The notes: generated by a model not told the origin, from the sequence alone. A DNA stretch of 64,000 nucleotides from Gottfriedia acidiceleris (GCF_002128425.1 NZ_NESS01000006.1:268704-332703); one strand, 5' to 3'. Counted from the stretch's first letter, positions 35,861 through 45,464 are shown. Program-made: numbers and translations.

Positions 35861-35932
35861 TTGACAAGCGCTTGCAATTATTGTGAAAATTTTGGATTTT
35901 GTACTGACTAGAGATCTTTCTCTAGTTTTTTT
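35861..35932 (+). terminator. TTGACA-containing palindrome and second terminator before the alkA-like gene
   Basis: TTGACA at 35861 is part of the imperfect palindrome TTGaCAAGCGCTTGcAA. About 40 bp on, ACTAGAGA (35907-35914) pairs with TCTCTAGT (35919-35926) before a T7 run. This could back up the sRNA terminator or form a leader attenuator for the glycosylase gene. No clear -10 is seen. Confidence 0.6.
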
Positions 35933-36009
35933 GCATTTCACACAAATTTTCTTAAGCGGTACTTGTTATGCTATAATACACTTCAGAGTAATTAAGGAGG
36001 AACGGGTGA

Positions 36010-36870
36010 ATGTGGAAGGAAGAGGTTGCTTTAGAAACACCATATCAATGGGAAGAAGTTTTAAAGAGATTAGAGCATGAGCCAACATTTACAGTACATT
36101 CTGCTGAAAAGCGGTTAAGCATTCCGCTTTATATTGATGGGGATCAAGCAGTTGTGAAGGTTAAGAAAATAAATGATGCTCCCGTACGGTTTGAAGTCAT
36201 TAGTGAACATGGAAATAAAGAGAAAATACTCGAAGAAATTGCTACTATTTTGCAATGGCAAACAGAATTTGAAGAGTTACATCATCATTTAAGACAAACT
36301 ACAATATCTCCTCTAATCGACCTTTTTGGACATACACCAATTACCGTTTCGAATGATCCTTTTGCTTGTTTAATTACATGTATTATTCATCAACAAATAC
36401 AGCGTACATTTGCAATCCAAGTAACAAAACGATTTGTTCGAATGTATGGTGAAAGAATTGGTAATTCGTGGTTTTTTCCATCACCTGAAATAATTGCTAA
36501 TTTAACGATAGATGAGTTAAGAGATTTGCAGCTTAGTACTAGAAAAGCTGAATATATGATTGGAATTGCTAAAGCTTGGAGTGAAGGAGTTTTAAGTCAT
36601 CAAGATTATCGGACATTATCTTCGGAGGACATTTCAAAGGAGTTAATCAAGCTTAAAGGAGTCGGTCCTTGGACAGTTGAAAACTTCTTATTATTTGGTC
36701 TTGGTAGAAAAGATATTTTCCCGGTTGGTGATGTTGGCATTCAAATCGCACTTCAAAAGCTTTTAAATTTAGATGAAAAGCCTTCGAAAGAAATAATGAA
36801 TTATGTAAAGGAGCAGGTTTCTCCGTTTGGAAGCTACGCGGCCCTTTATCTTTGGAAGAGCATAGAATAA
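36010..36870 (+). CDS. DNA-3-methyladenine glycosylase II (AlkA-like, YfjP)
   Basis: 286 residues. The N-terminal domain is AlkA-like. The helix-hairpin-helix [19 protein letters not shown] is followed by the conserved Asp241 in [11 protein letters not shown], the catalytic-type acid of HhH-GPD glycosylases. It excises alkylated purines in base-excision repair. The start at 36010 (ATG) follows AAGGAGGAACGG. The next gene follows 13 bp later, as with yfjP-yfjO in B. subtilis. Confidence 0.9.
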   Translation: MWKEEVALETPYQWEEVLKRLEHEPTFTVHSAEKRLSIPLYIDGDQAVVKVKKINDAPVRFEVISEHGNKEKILEEIATILQWQTEFEELHHHLRQTTISPLIDLFGHTPITVSNDPFACLITCIIHQQIQRTFAIQVTKRFVRMYGERIGNSWFFPSPEIIANLTIDELRDLQLSTRKAEYMIGIAKAWSEGVLSHQDYRTLSSEDISKELIKLKGVGPWTVENFLLFGLGRKDIFPVGDVGIQIALQKLLNLDEKPSKEIMNYVKEQVSPFGSYAALYLWKSIE

Positions 36871-36883
36871 TGGAGTTGTCTAT

Positions 36884-38269
36884 ATGAGTAATCAGTTAAC
36901 AAATAAATTAGAAGTAGGACAATCTTTTCCTATAACAATTAAACGTATTGGGATTAATGGTGAGGGTGTCGGTTACTTCAAAAGACAAGTAGTCTTTATT
37001 AAAGGAGCATTACCTGGTGAGGAAGTAGTCGCAGAGGTAACGAATGTTCGCAACGGTTTTGCTGAAGGGAAAATTCAACGTATTCGAAAAGCATCGCCAG
37101 ATCGTGTAGAGCCGACTTGTAAAATCTACGAAAAATGTGGTGGCTGCCAAATTCAGCATGCAACCTATGAAGGACAACTTCGATATAAACGCGACATTGT
37201 CATCCAAGCAATGGAAAAGTATGCGAAAGATTTACTAGAAAAAACACCAATTAAAGAAACGATTGGTATGGAAAATCCTTGGAATTATCGCAACAAAAGT
37301 CAGCTTCAAGCTGGGCTAGAAAAAAATAAAATAATTGCTGGATTATATACACAAAACTCTCACAATGTTGTCGATATTGGCCATTGCCCAATTCAACATG
37401 AGGATTTAAATAAAATTACAGGTAAAGTGAAGAAAATTTTAACTCGTTTAAATATCCCTGTTTATAATGAACGAAAAAATAAAGGGGTAATCCGAACAAT
37501 CGTAGCACGAGTTGGTTTACGTACAGGTCAAATCCAATTAGTACTTGTAACTGGAACGAAAGATTTTCCTCAGAAAAATGAATTAATCAGTGAAATTAAA
37601 AAGCGAATTCCTGAAGTTACAAGCTTAATGCAAAACATTAATAATCAAATGACTTCAGTGATCTTTGGTCGTGAAACTGTTTATTTAGCAGGTGAAGAAG
37701 TAATTGAAGAAAAGCTTGGAGACTTATCATTCGAACTTTCGGCAAGAGCGTTTTTCCAATTAAATCCTGAACAAACAGTTAAGCTATATGATGAAGTCAA
37801 AAAAGCAGCTGCACTTACTGGAACAGAAAAAGTAGTAGATGCTTATTGTGGAGTAGGGACTATCGGACTATGGCTAGCAAAAGACGCAAAAGAAGTTCGA
37901 GGCATGGACGTAACGAAAGAAGCAATCATAGATGCGAAAACAAATGCTCTAAGCCATGGATTTACAAATACGCACTACGAAGCAGGTAAAGCTGAACAAG
38001 TATTACCAAAATGGTTAAATGAAGGCTGGAAACCAGATGTAATCATAACTGATCCACCGAGAACTGGTTGTGATGAGGAGTTTCTAAATACGGTATTAAA
38101 AATTAAACCGAAGAAATTAGTTTATGTTTCTTGTAATCCTTCTACTTTAGCTAGGGATTTAAATGTATTGAGTAAGAGTTATGATGTGAAGTATTTACAG
38201 CCTGTTGATATGTTTCCGCATACTGCTCACGTGGAGTGTATCTCGCAACTCATTTTAAAAACTAAGTAA
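36884..38269 (+). CDS. 23S rRNA (uracil-5-)-methyltransferase, RlmCD/RumA family (YfjO-like)
   Basis: 461 residues. An N-terminal TRAM domain (about 10-68) precedes an iron-sulfur Cys cluster (Cys79, Cys85, Cys88 in [11 protein letters not shown], with a later Cys in GHCPIQ). The SAM domain shows [22 protein letters not shown] and the catalytic Cys of [14 protein letters not shown]. It makes 5-methyluridine in rRNA. It corresponds to B. subtilis YfjO and marks the left edge of the accessory island that follows. Confidence 0.92.
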   Translation: MSNQLTNKLEVGQSFPITIKRIGINGEGVGYFKRQVVFIKGALPGEEVVAEVTNVRNGFAEGKIQRIRKASPDRVEPTCKIYEKCGGCQIQHATYEGQLRYKRDIVIQAMEKYAKDLLEKTPIKETIGMENPWNYRNKSQLQAGLEKNKIIAGLYTQNSHNVVDIGHCPIQHEDLNKITGKVKKILTRLNIPVYNERKNKGVIRTIVARVGLRTGQIQLVLVTGTKDFPQKNELISEIKKRIPEVTSLMQNINNQMTSVIFGRETVYLAGEEVIEEKLGDLSFELSARAFFQLNPEQTVKLYDEVKKAAALTGTEKVVDAYCGVGTIGLWLAKDAKEVRGMDVTKEAIIDAKTNALSHGFTNTHYEAGKAEQVLPKWLNEGWKPDVIITDPPRTGCDEEFLNTVLKIKPKKLVYVSCNPSTLARDLNVLSKSYDVKYLQPVDMFPHTAHVECISQLILKTK

Positions 38270-38280
38270 TAAATACTTTA

Positions 38281-38314
38281 AAAGGCAGCGTCCCTTTCAT
38301 GGTACGTTGCCTTT
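38281..38314 (+). terminator. Terminator-like hairpin after the rRNA methyltransferase gene
   Basis: AAAGGCA-GCGT pairs with ACGT-TGCCTTT. The T-tract is displaced. It touches the end of the recombinase remnant on the other strand. Confidence 0.6.
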
Positions 38315-39794
38315 ACACATTTTTTAATGCATTTGCAAAATTGTAGTGTATATCAATACTACCATCAATTCGATATTCAATTTTCTTTACAAAAATATGG
38401 AGTATATTTGCTGTAAGCTCTTTTAGTGCACTCGTTTAATTTGTCTTTAAGGTTGTGTAGATGATCTTCGTGTGCAATTTCTTCTATCTGAGAGGTAATA
38501 TTTAGTATTTCATTTTTATGTTTATTAACTTTTAGTTTAAACATTTCTCTTAGTTCTTCAAGCTCTTCTTTTGAAATTTCCTTCTCTAGAAATAAATCAT
38601 AGTACTGAATCTTTTTTGTAAATTTTCGAATAGTAGTTTCAAGAGTAGAAATTTCTTTTGCTAATAGCTTCCTTTTGTTATCAATTTGCTTCCGAAGTAC
38701 ATCATCTAGTTGATTTTTATTAAGCTCGTCAAATAGATTAGATAAATCATTTAATATCGTTTCACATAAAGTTTTCTCTTTTATTGCTTTACTATTTTTA
38801 CAAAATATATTTCCATACTTTATGCTTCCACCACATTCCTTAATTACATTCAACGTAGCAGTAGAAGTCCTTGTTCATGTTGATAACATCTTTTGTACAG
38901 AAAGAAACAAGAATAGAATTGTTGAGAAATTTTTTTTAGTTTAAGTGTCTTTTGGCACACTCCACATATAACGGGTACAGAAGTAGGCTGAATAGCATCA
39001 AGCTTTTGTAATGTCTTAAATAATTATCAAAATAAGGAGTTATTCTTTTTGGGATTTGATTATATTTATTTAAGGCTATATATGGATCAACATGATTAAG
39101 CTTAACTTTTTTATTTATTAGGTCATGAGCCGCGTAAAAAGGATCTAGAATAATAGAAAGAAATTTTTTAGGGTTAAGTTTAAATTGTTTATATGCTGTT
39201 TCACAAGTTCCAAAAATTCTTCCTCGCTATTTACGAGTTGAAGTTTTTCAAATAAAAGTAATATCGTTTCTTTTTTATCCGGATTGTAAATATGACATTT
39301 TTTATCCTCACTTCTAACAAATCCATATTTTTGTGCAGGATAAGCTCTTCTGACTTCACTTGATTTTCTTGCTATATTTTTCCCATCCTCTTCCGCAAAA
39401 ACAAAAAGTATGCCCCCTAAAAGCGCACGATTAGTAGATTGAATATGTTCAGAAGATGTATAAATTATTTTAACTTTATGCATAAGTCAAAAAACAACAT
39501 AGAATCTAGGAATTTACGAAATAATCTTGTTCGATCAAAAGCATAAACAGTATCCACTTTATCGGCTTGTATTAATCTAATTACTTCTTTCATTTTCTCT
39601 CTTTCGTGATAGCGTAATTTATTAGCTGAAACACCTTTTTCCTCAATAATTAGAATTAAATGATCAGGAATTAATGAACGGTAAATTTCATCAGCTAAAA
39701 TTTGCGATTTTATATCCTGTTGATTTGTACTAACACGTCGCATGAATACATGGTATTTTCCACTAAAGTAAATATTTTCTTGAATATCAATCAT
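38313..39794 (-). pseudogene. Large serine recombinase, multiply frameshifted
   Basis: Successive frames on the minus strand spell one recombinase. From 39794: MIDIQENIYFSG, then RRVSTNQQDIKSQ and AFDRTRLFRKFLDS, the catalytic Ser domain. After a shift near 39475: IIYTSSEHIQSTNRALLGG and EEDGKNIARKSSEVRRAYPA. Then ILDPFYAAHDLINKK, a zinc-ribbon remnant VICGVCQKTLKLKK, a coiled-coil stretch (38377-38853) and the C-terminal VKKIEYRIDGSIDIHYNF to TAA at 38313. At least four frameshifts make it non-functional. It was probably the integrase of the island. Confidence 0.85.
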
Positions 39795-39952
39795 TCCTGG
39801 TTCCTTACATCGTTTGATAAAGTCGTGCTTTTTGGGTTGGTGAAAGTTTTAATTCATCCATCAAGACTTTTTGGATTAATAAAAACACCCATTGTTGTAA
39901 GGGTTTCAAAACTTTTTTCAACTGGCTGTAGAATAATTCGTTTTTTAGCCAT
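39791..39952 (-). pseudogene. Small recombinase-companion ORF with in-frame TGA
   Basis: From ATG 39952: MAKKRIILQPVEKSFETL, then FINPKSLDG, TGA, and continuation in the same frame IKTFTNPKSTTLSNDVRNQE to a TGA that overlaps the recombinase ATG (ATGA). The coherent text on both sides of the stop suggests a 53-codon gene with a nonsense mutation, once translationally coupled to the recombinase. Confidence 0.55.
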
Positions 39953-39994
39953 CTAACCACATTCACCACCAAGCATCGACAATTTAAAGTGGGT

Positions 39995-40153
39995 TTAATT
40001 TTGATGATTAGATAAAATTTCAAGTTCTATTTCTAAAAAACTTAATTGTTCATATTTCTGTACAGTTACAGAACGTTTATTAGAGATGATAGTAGTTGAT
40101 GTCCCTGGAAAAATTTTTTTGATTTGTTCCAATGAAAGACTAGCATTCTTCAT
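39995..40153 (-). CDS. Small protein, 52 residues, upstream of recombinase remnant
   Basis: MKNASLSLEQIKKIFPG and SVTVQKYEQLSFLEIELE; intact frame, ATG at 40153 preceded by GAAGGTG. The FPGTSTTIISN part resembles accessory small proteins encoded before large serine recombinases, but I do not recognise the family. It overlaps the end of the next upstream ORF by 14 bp, as in an operon. Confidence 0.5.
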   Translation of the reverse strand: MKNASLSLEQIKKIFPGTSTTIISNKRSVTVQKYEQLSFLEIELEILSNHQN

Positions 40154-40277
40154 TATTTTTCACCTTCATTTTTTTGTATTCTAGAAAACTAGTAACCATA
40201 AAATTAGATATTAAGTCTTGTTCTACAGCTATTCTCAATTTTTCTTCAATCGAACTGGCATTTGATAAATAGTACAT
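40140..40277 (-). CDS. Small protein, 45 residues, upstream of recombinase remnant
   Basis: MYYLSNASSIEEKLRIAVEQ followed by DLISNFMVTSFLEYKKMKV; mostly helical and charged. There is no clear ribosome binding site. Its stop lies inside the start of the following small ORF. It could be the first gene of the decayed recombinase operon or the tail of a longer lost gene. Confidence 0.4.
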   Translation of the reverse strand: MYYLSNASSIEEKLRIAVEQDLISNFMVTSFLEYKKMKVKNNEEC

Positions 40278-40816
40278 GGATTAGCAGATATAAAAATTGC
40301 AAAAAAGATAAAAAATTTTGTAATCAACTGCATATCAACCTATTAGGACGTTTTTTCTGTTGTAATTGTCATTTTTATTTGATTTAGGAGGTTAGGAGAA
40401 AATGTAATGCTAAGAAAAGGTAAAATGTTCTTCGTAAAGTAGCATAAGTGTTTTGGAAACTTCATTAAGAAAGGTATCTATTGTCTAGTATGTTTGTTTG
40501 TGAGGAATTTTAAAGGCGTATTGAAAGGAAAATAAGTTAAATGCAATTAATTTTATATAAAACTTAATAGGTATTCAATCAATTTCTAAAGAAAGTGGAC
40601 CCCATAATTGATTCACATTTTTTTCAACAATAATGCAACTGGTTTACTTTTTTTTCCATTTTTTCCATTTTTTTCTATATTTTTTCAAAATATTATGGTA
40701 GTATATATTTACATTTAAAATAGAATATTATTAACACATTGACTAGTCTGAGAATTCGAATTGTGTGAAAAATTTTAAATGTATATTTTAATAACTTATA
40801 TATGGGGGAATAGACA
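40278..40816. other. AT-rich intergenic region holding the glycocin promoter
   Basis: No gene longer than 11 codons is credible. A strong AGGAGG (40386) is followed only by the frame MLRKGKMFFVK, perhaps a truncated gene. From 40650 there are T-rich tracts with TTTTTTCCA repeats. A weak promoter candidate for the precursor gene is TTGTGT (40763-40768) with TATTTT 17 bp later. Confidence 0.4.
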
Positions 40817-41008
40817 ATGGAGAACAAACTAGAAATGGAAAACTTAGTTCAAGAATTATGTTTTGAGGAACTAGAAAATTACGTAGGAAATGGAGCACTT
40901 ACTAAAGCACAATGTACAGCTATCTGGCTATCTTGTGCAGGTGGAGGAGCTTACGGTTGTGGCGGTGGAGCAACTTCTTGTGAAATTTATAGAAGTTACT
41001 GCTATTAA
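40817..41008 (+). CDS. sunA: Sublancin-like glycocin precursor peptide
   Basis: 63 residues. The leader contains [11 protein letters not shown], matching the ELENQKGS end of the SunA leader. The proposed core starts [19 protein letters not shown] and ends CEIYRSYCY. Its five Cys (core 8, 15, 23, 30, 37) align with sublancin: C8-C37 and C15-C30 would form the nested disulfides, and C23 in the loop YGCGGGA is the S-glycosylation site. The core would be 38 residues, one longer than sublancin. GGGGGAA lies 7 bp before the ATG. It is a secreted antimicrobial against other Firmicutes by family knowledge. Confidence 0.93.
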   Translation: MENKLEMENLVQELCFEELENYVGNGALTKAQCTAIWLSCAGGGAYGCGGGATSCEIYRSYCY

Positions 41009-41122
41009 TAAAAAATTTAACTATTAATTATATAAATTCAATTAAAAAGTGTACATATGAAAAGCTTCTTATATTTAATATGTTTAAGAGCTAAGCTTTT
41101 AAATGAAGTTATATAATTCCAA

Positions 41123-41159
41123 AAGAAATTTCATTATATATTGATGAAATTTCTTTTTT
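41123..41159 (+). terminator. Terminator/attenuator between precursor and transporter genes
   Basis: AAGAAATTTCAT pairs with ATGAAATTTCTT, followed by TTTTTTG. A weaker inverted repeat AAAAGCTT/AAGCTTTT spans 41060-41100. Partial read-through would give much more precursor mRNA than machinery mRNA. Confidence 0.8.
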
Positions 41160-41200
41160 GATTTTAAATAAAAAATTTATAAATTAAAGGAAAATGTAAT

Positions 41201-43321
41201 ATGTATAAGAATAACTTCATACATACAAAACAACTTGATAAACATGACTGTGGACTTGCGTGTATTTCTTCAATTCTAAAGTTTCATGGTCTTTATTATG
41301 GAATAGATTATTTAAGAGATCTTACTTTCGATAAGAAGGGATATAGTTTAAAAGACTTAATTTCCGTTTTTAATAAATTTGATAATTTTACATGCAAGGC
41401 ACTGAAAATTAATAAAGAGAGACTAGTAGATTTTTTAGAACAATTTAAAACGCCCTTTATTGCTTTAACAAAAAATGATAATGAAGGACATTATATTGTT
41501 GTATACCAAAAAGAGAAAGATTATCTAATTATAAGTGATCCAGAAGAGGGAAAGATTTCTAAGATGCCGATTAAAGAGTTTAACAATATCTTTTCGGGAA
41601 TAATATTAAGTGTTGAGATTACTAAAGAAGTTTCTAATACAACAAATAAAATACATAATAAAAAAACATTTTTTCAGAGAATAATAAAAGAAAATGTATT
41701 TTCTTTTATTATAGTATTTCTTTTATCCTTACTACTTGTGGGATTAACAGTTGGATTGTCCATGTTTATGAAATTTGTCGTAGATCTTATTATTCCAATG
41801 CACTTAGATTCATATCTACCTTATTTGGGGGCAATATTCGTAGCTAGTAGTCTACTTCGTGTATCGTTAGATTATATAAGAAATCTATTTATATTAAAAA
41901 TGTCTAACAAAATAGATAAGAATATATCTGAAAAATATTTTAAAAAAATAACTAGAATGCCAATTAACTTTTTCTTAAATAGGGATGATGGAGAGATTAT
42001 TTCAAGGTTTAATGATAGTGCGTATATTAGAAATATTCTTAGCGTAAATATTGTATCTGCAGTATTAGATATCACTATAATATTAGCAATTAGCGTTATC
42101 CTTTTTAAGGTAAATAGCATTTTATTCTTTACATCCTTATTACCTTTACTTCTATTACTGTGTCTAACAGTTCTTTTTTATGAAGTCCTTGAAAATAAAA
42201 ATAAAGATTTAATGGTAAGTAGAGCTAAAACTACATCTTTTTTAGTTCAATTTATCAAAAACATGCCAACTATATACTCGCTCAATAAGAAAAGATATTT
42301 TTCAGATTCATTTGAGAAAATATTTAATGTACAGCTAGATTCAACAATGAAAGAATTAAAAGCGGTAAATAATAATAATACGTTAAAATATTTGATTCAA
42401 AGCTCAGCTTCTATAATTATATTATGGATTGGATCCCAACAAGTCTTAAATGATGCACTTACACTAGGAAGCTTATTATTTATTAATTCGCTCATTCTAT
42501 TTTTAATGAATTCTTTAGATAGATTAATAAGTGTACAATCAGAACTACAAAAAGCATTCGTTGCGACAGATAGATTTTTAGATATTTTAAATTATCCGAT
42601 AAAAAAAGAAGAACAAATAAAAAAAATGCATCCTATTTCTGAAATACAATTTCGCAATTTTTCCTTTAGCTTTGATAGTTTTAATAAAATTATCGAAGAT
42701 GTAAATTTCTCAATTCTCAAAAATGAAAAAATTGTATTAGTTGGTGAAAGTGGGGTAGGAAAAAGTACCCTTGCAAAAACTTTGGTCAAATTTTATGAGG
42801 TCGAAAAATCAAAGATATGTATAAATAATATAGATATTAATGATATAAATGCTGAAGAACTAAGAAAAGAAATTATTTATTTAGACGAGAATCCATTCCT
42901 TTTTAAAAGTAGTATTATAGAAAACTTATGTATGGGAGAAAACTTCGACAAAAAAGATATCATAAAAGCCTGTGAAATTGCAGGAATTTATAATTTTATA
43001 AATACTTTACCAAAAGGATTTGAATTTTACTTAAGTGAGCATGCTGCAAATTTATCTACAGGACAAAGACAAAGATTATCACTAGCAAGAGCTATTCTTC
43101 ATAATCCGAGTGTTTTAATCTTAGATGAATCACTTAGTAATGTAGATTCAGAAACCTTTAAAAAAATATACAATAATTTATCTGAATTAGAATGTTCTAT
43201 TCTATTTATTACTCATAATCCTGAAATTATTAATCATTATGATAAAAAGTTTATTTTTAAAGATAAAGTCATAAAAGAAAACTTTGATAATTTAAATACT
43301 ACAAAGGTGGTAAGTGTATGA
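41201..43321 (+). CDS. sunT: Peptidase-containing ABC transporter for the glycocin
   Basis: 706 residues, the length of SunT. The C39 peptidase domain has Cys17 (DKHDCGLACISS), His97 (EGHYIVVY) and Asp113 (ISDPEEG). About six membrane helices lie between residues 165 and 435. The ATPase has Walker A GESGVGKST (515-523), the signature LSTGQRQRLS (618 onward) and Walker B VLILDES. It cleaves the leader at the double-Gly-type site and exports the core. Its last bases overlap the next gene (ATGA at 43318). Confidence 0.94.
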   Translation: MYKNNFIHTKQLDKHDCGLACISSILKFHGLYYGIDYLRDLTFDKKGYSLKDLISVFNKFDNFTCKALKINKERLVDFLEQFKTPFIALTKNDNEGHYIVVYQKEKDYLIISDPEEGKISKMPIKEFNNIFSGIILSVEITKEVSNTTNKIHNKKTFFQRIIKENVFSFIIVFLLSLLLVGLTVGLSMFMKFVVDLIIPMHLDSYLPYLGAIFVASSLLRVSLDYIRNLFILKMSNKIDKNISEKYFKKITRMPINFFLNRDDGEIISRFNDSAYIRNILSVNIVSAVLDITIILAISVILFKVNSILFFTSLLPLLLLLCLTVLFYEVLENKNKDLMVSRAKTTSFLVQFIKNMPTIYSLNKKRYFSDSFEKIFNVQLDSTMKELKAVNNNNTLKYLIQSSASIIILWIGSQQVLNDALTLGSLLFINSLILFLMNSLDRLISVQSELQKAFVATDRFLDILNYPIKKEEQIKKMHPISEIQFRNFSFSFDSFNKIIEDVNFSILKNEKIVLVGESGVGKSTLAKTLVKFYEVEKSKICINNIDINDINAEELRKEIIYLDENPFLFKSSIIENLCMGENFDKKDIIKACEIAGIYNFINTLPKGFEFYLSEHAANLSTGQRQRLSLARAILHNPSVLILDESLSNVDSETFKKIYNNLSELECSILFITHNPEIINHYDKKFIFKDKVIKENFDNLNTTKVVSV

Positions 43322-43725
43322 AAAAATGGTTATTTATTATTAGTTTACTAATTGCTTCTATTTGTATAGTAGGTATTATTTCACAATCGAGTAGTTTAGA
43401 TAAGCCCCTTTACAAAAATATAAGCTTAAAACAATATGAAGATAAAATTAAATCGAATTCCGAATTTGTTATTTATATTCATAAGACAAGTTGTCCAGGA
43501 TGTGCACAGATGAAACCAATCGTAAACAAAATAATAAAAGAAGATCATATTAAGCTCATTGCAATGAATGTAGAAGAAGATAAAAATTTTGATATATCTT
43601 TCTTAAAAGATCAAAATCTTACTAAAACACCTACCTTCTTACATTATAAAAATGGAAAAGAATTAGCACGATTAGAAGGAGTACAATCAGAAAAAGTTTT
43701 AAAAAAATTTTTGAAATATGATTAA
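43318..43725 (+). CDS. bdbA: Thiol-disulfide oxidoreductase BdbA
   Basis: 135 residues, membrane-anchored by an N-terminal helix (WLFIISLLIASICIVGI). The thioredoxin fold carries Cys59-Pro-Gly-Cys62 in KTSCPGCAQMKP and the cis-Pro in KTPTFLHY. It faces outside and should assist formation of the two glycocin disulfides. It overlaps sunT by 4 bp and sits in the same order as in the sublancin operon. Confidence 0.9.
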   Translation: MKKWLFIISLLIASICIVGIISQSSSLDKPLYKNISLKQYEDKIKSNSEFVIYIHKTSCPGCAQMKPIVNKIIKEDHIKLIAMNVEEDKNFDISFLKDQNLTKTPTFLHYKNGKELARLEGVQSEKVLKKFLKYD

Positions 43726-43748
43726 ATTTTTCGTAGGAGGAACACTTT

Positions 43749-45023
43749 TTGGGGGACTTAAAGAATCTTTTTAAAAATTTAAATTTGAACTTTCCTGGTT
43801 CTTCACTTTTAAAAGACATACATCTTATAAGAGAAATTAATACAATTAATTATATAGAAGTGGATTATACAGGAAGTCTAGAGGAAATGGTGGAGAGATA
43901 TGAAAATCTAAAATCTCCTTCTATTACTTGTGGAATATTAACCTTTAATGAGGAAAGATGCATAAAAAGATGTTTAGAAAGTGTTATTGATGAGTTTGAT
44001 AAGATCATTATTATTGATTCATTATCAACAGATAATACCATAGATATCATAAAGCACTACTTTCCAAGTGTGGAGATCCTTTCTGAAAATTGGATAAATG
44101 ATTTTTCTTTTCATAGAAATAAAGTTATTGAGCATGCTTCTTCTGATTGGATATATTTTATTGATGCAGATAATATTTATGATATAAAAAATCAGGGAAA
44201 AGCTAAAAGAATAGCAAAATTAATCGATTTTTTAAAAATTAAATGTGTTGTTAGCCCTATGATTATTGAACATAATGGTCATATATATACAGAAACTAGA
44301 AGATTATTCCCTTTAAAAAATAAAATTCTATTTAAAGGGAAGGTACATGAAGAACCAGTTTTTATTGATAATACTATACCTAATCATATGAGTGTAGATA
44401 TTTATGTTCATCATGATGGATATAGTCCTAAAGTAGTTAATCAAATAGAGAAGAACCAAAGAAATATTGCATTAACTAGAGAAATGATAAATATAGAACC
44501 TAAAAATCCTAAATGGTTATTTTTTTACGCAAGAGAATTAGAACAAGCTAATGACGATAGTACTTTAATTAAAAATGTACTATTTAATGCATTGGATTTA
44601 TATAATTCTAGTTCAGATAAACGATATTATCTAGACACTATGTTGCTCCTGTGTAAAATACTTTTCCTAACTAGGGACTTTAAAGAGTTAAGTGAAATAT
44701 TAAAATCATTAGAACAAACTTTTCCAAATTGTTTAGATATAGCTTACTATAAAGCAACCCTATTTTTTATAGACATACAACTAAAAGTAAAAAAACTAAT
44801 AAACTACTTACAAATAAGTTTAGATAACTCTGAAGAAATAAAATATAGTCTTATAAATTCAACTAATGATCATATTAAATATTCAATATTAAAATTACAC
44901 TGTTTTTTAGGAGAATGGGAACAGTCAATAAGTATCTATAAAAATTTAGAATCCGAAGAAATTAAAAAAGAGTATTTAGACTATGTAAATGACTTAAAAG
45001 AAAAACTAAACGAGGTTTTATAA
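43749..45023 (+). CDS. sunS: Glycocin S-glycosyltransferase
   Basis: 424 residues, GT2 (GT-A) with SITCGILTFNEERCIKRCLE, IIIIDSLSTDNTIDI and the DXD-type metal site Asp139-Ala-Asp141 in YFIDADN. The C-terminal half has helical repeat character and WLFFYAREL, as in SunS. It attaches a hexose to the loop Cys of the precursor in the cytoplasm before export. It starts at a TTG (43749) preceded by TAGGAGG. It lies 23 bp after bdbA and 12 bp before bdbB. Confidence 0.92.
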   Translation: MGDLKNLFKNLNLNFPGSSLLKDIHLIREINTINYIEVDYTGSLEEMVERYENLKSPSITCGILTFNEERCIKRCLESVIDEFDKIIIIDSLSTDNTIDIIKHYFPSVEILSENWINDFSFHRNKVIEHASSDWIYFIDADNIYDIKNQGKAKRIAKLIDFLKIKCVVSPMIIEHNGHIYTETRRLFPLKNKILFKGKVHEEPVFIDNTIPNHMSVDIYVHHDGYSPKVVNQIEKNQRNIALTREMINIEPKNPKWLFFYARELEQANDDSTLIKNVLFNALDLYNSSSDKRYYLDTMLLLCKILFLTRDFKELSEILKSLEQTFPNCLDIAYYKATLFFIDIQLKVKKLINYLQISLDNSEEIKYSLINSTNDHIKYSILKLHCFLGEWEQSISIYKNLESEEIKKEYLDYVNDLKEKLNEVL

Positions 45024-45035
45024 GGAGATATTACT

Positions 45036-45464
45036 ATGAGAAAGCTTACATCAAAAGAATTTTTAATAATTTCTCTTTTAATCTCACTATCAGCGACCCT
45101 AGGAAGTTTATATTATAGTGAAATTGTTAAATTAGTTCCTTGTGATTTATGTTGGTATCAAAGAATTTTAATGTATCCCATTCCATTAATTACTATCATT
45201 TCTATGATAATAAAAGACACTAATGTTAAATATTACATTAGAATTTTAACTTTCCTTGGAATTTTAACAGCATCCTATCAATATATTATTCAAAATCTAC
45301 ATCAAAAGAGTGCTTTTTGTAATATTACTAGTGACTGTACGACTATCCAAGTTCAATATTTTGGTTTTATAACACTACCTTTTATGAGTATCTTAGCTTT
45401 TTCATTAATATTTATTTGCTCTTTCTTCATAAAAAGGGATAAAATGGAAAAAAAGTGGATTTGA
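45036..45464 (+). CDS. bdbB: Disulfide bond formation protein BdbB (DsbB family)
   Basis: 142 residues with four membrane helices. The first redox pair is Cys36/Cys39 in VPCDLCWYQRILMYP. The second extracytoplasmic pair is Cys95/Cys101 in FCNITSDC. It reoxidises BdbA by passing electrons to quinone, so the pair drives disulfide formation in the exported peptide. AAGGAG precedes the ATG by 8 bp. Its place in the operon matches the sublancin locus. Confidence 0.9.
   Translation: MRKLTSKEFLIISLLISLSATLGSLYYSEIVKLVPCDLCWYQRILMYPIPLITIISMIIKDTNVKYYIRILTFLGILTASYQYIIQNLHQKSAFCNITSDCTTIQVQYFGFITLPFMSILAFSLIFICSFFIKRDKMEKKWI

Noticed and set aside
35861..35877. A cre (CcpA) site at TTGACAAGCGCTTGCAA
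   Set aside because: Centring on CG leaves several mismatches to the cre consensus; it fits better as an unrelated palindrome.
38377..38853. An independent 158-residue coiled-coil protein gene on the minus strand
   Set aside because: The flanking frames encode the zinc ribbon and the C-terminal end of a serine recombinase, so this is the coiled-coil middle of that pseudogene.
39702..39956. Plus-strand frame of 84 codons over the recombinase remnant
   Set aside because: The minus strand clearly spells recombinase and companion sequences here; the plus-strand frame has no family features.
40590..40625. AAAGTGGACCCC, reminiscent of an IS3-type terminal repeat
   Set aside because: No matching second end, transposase fragment or target duplication was found nearby.
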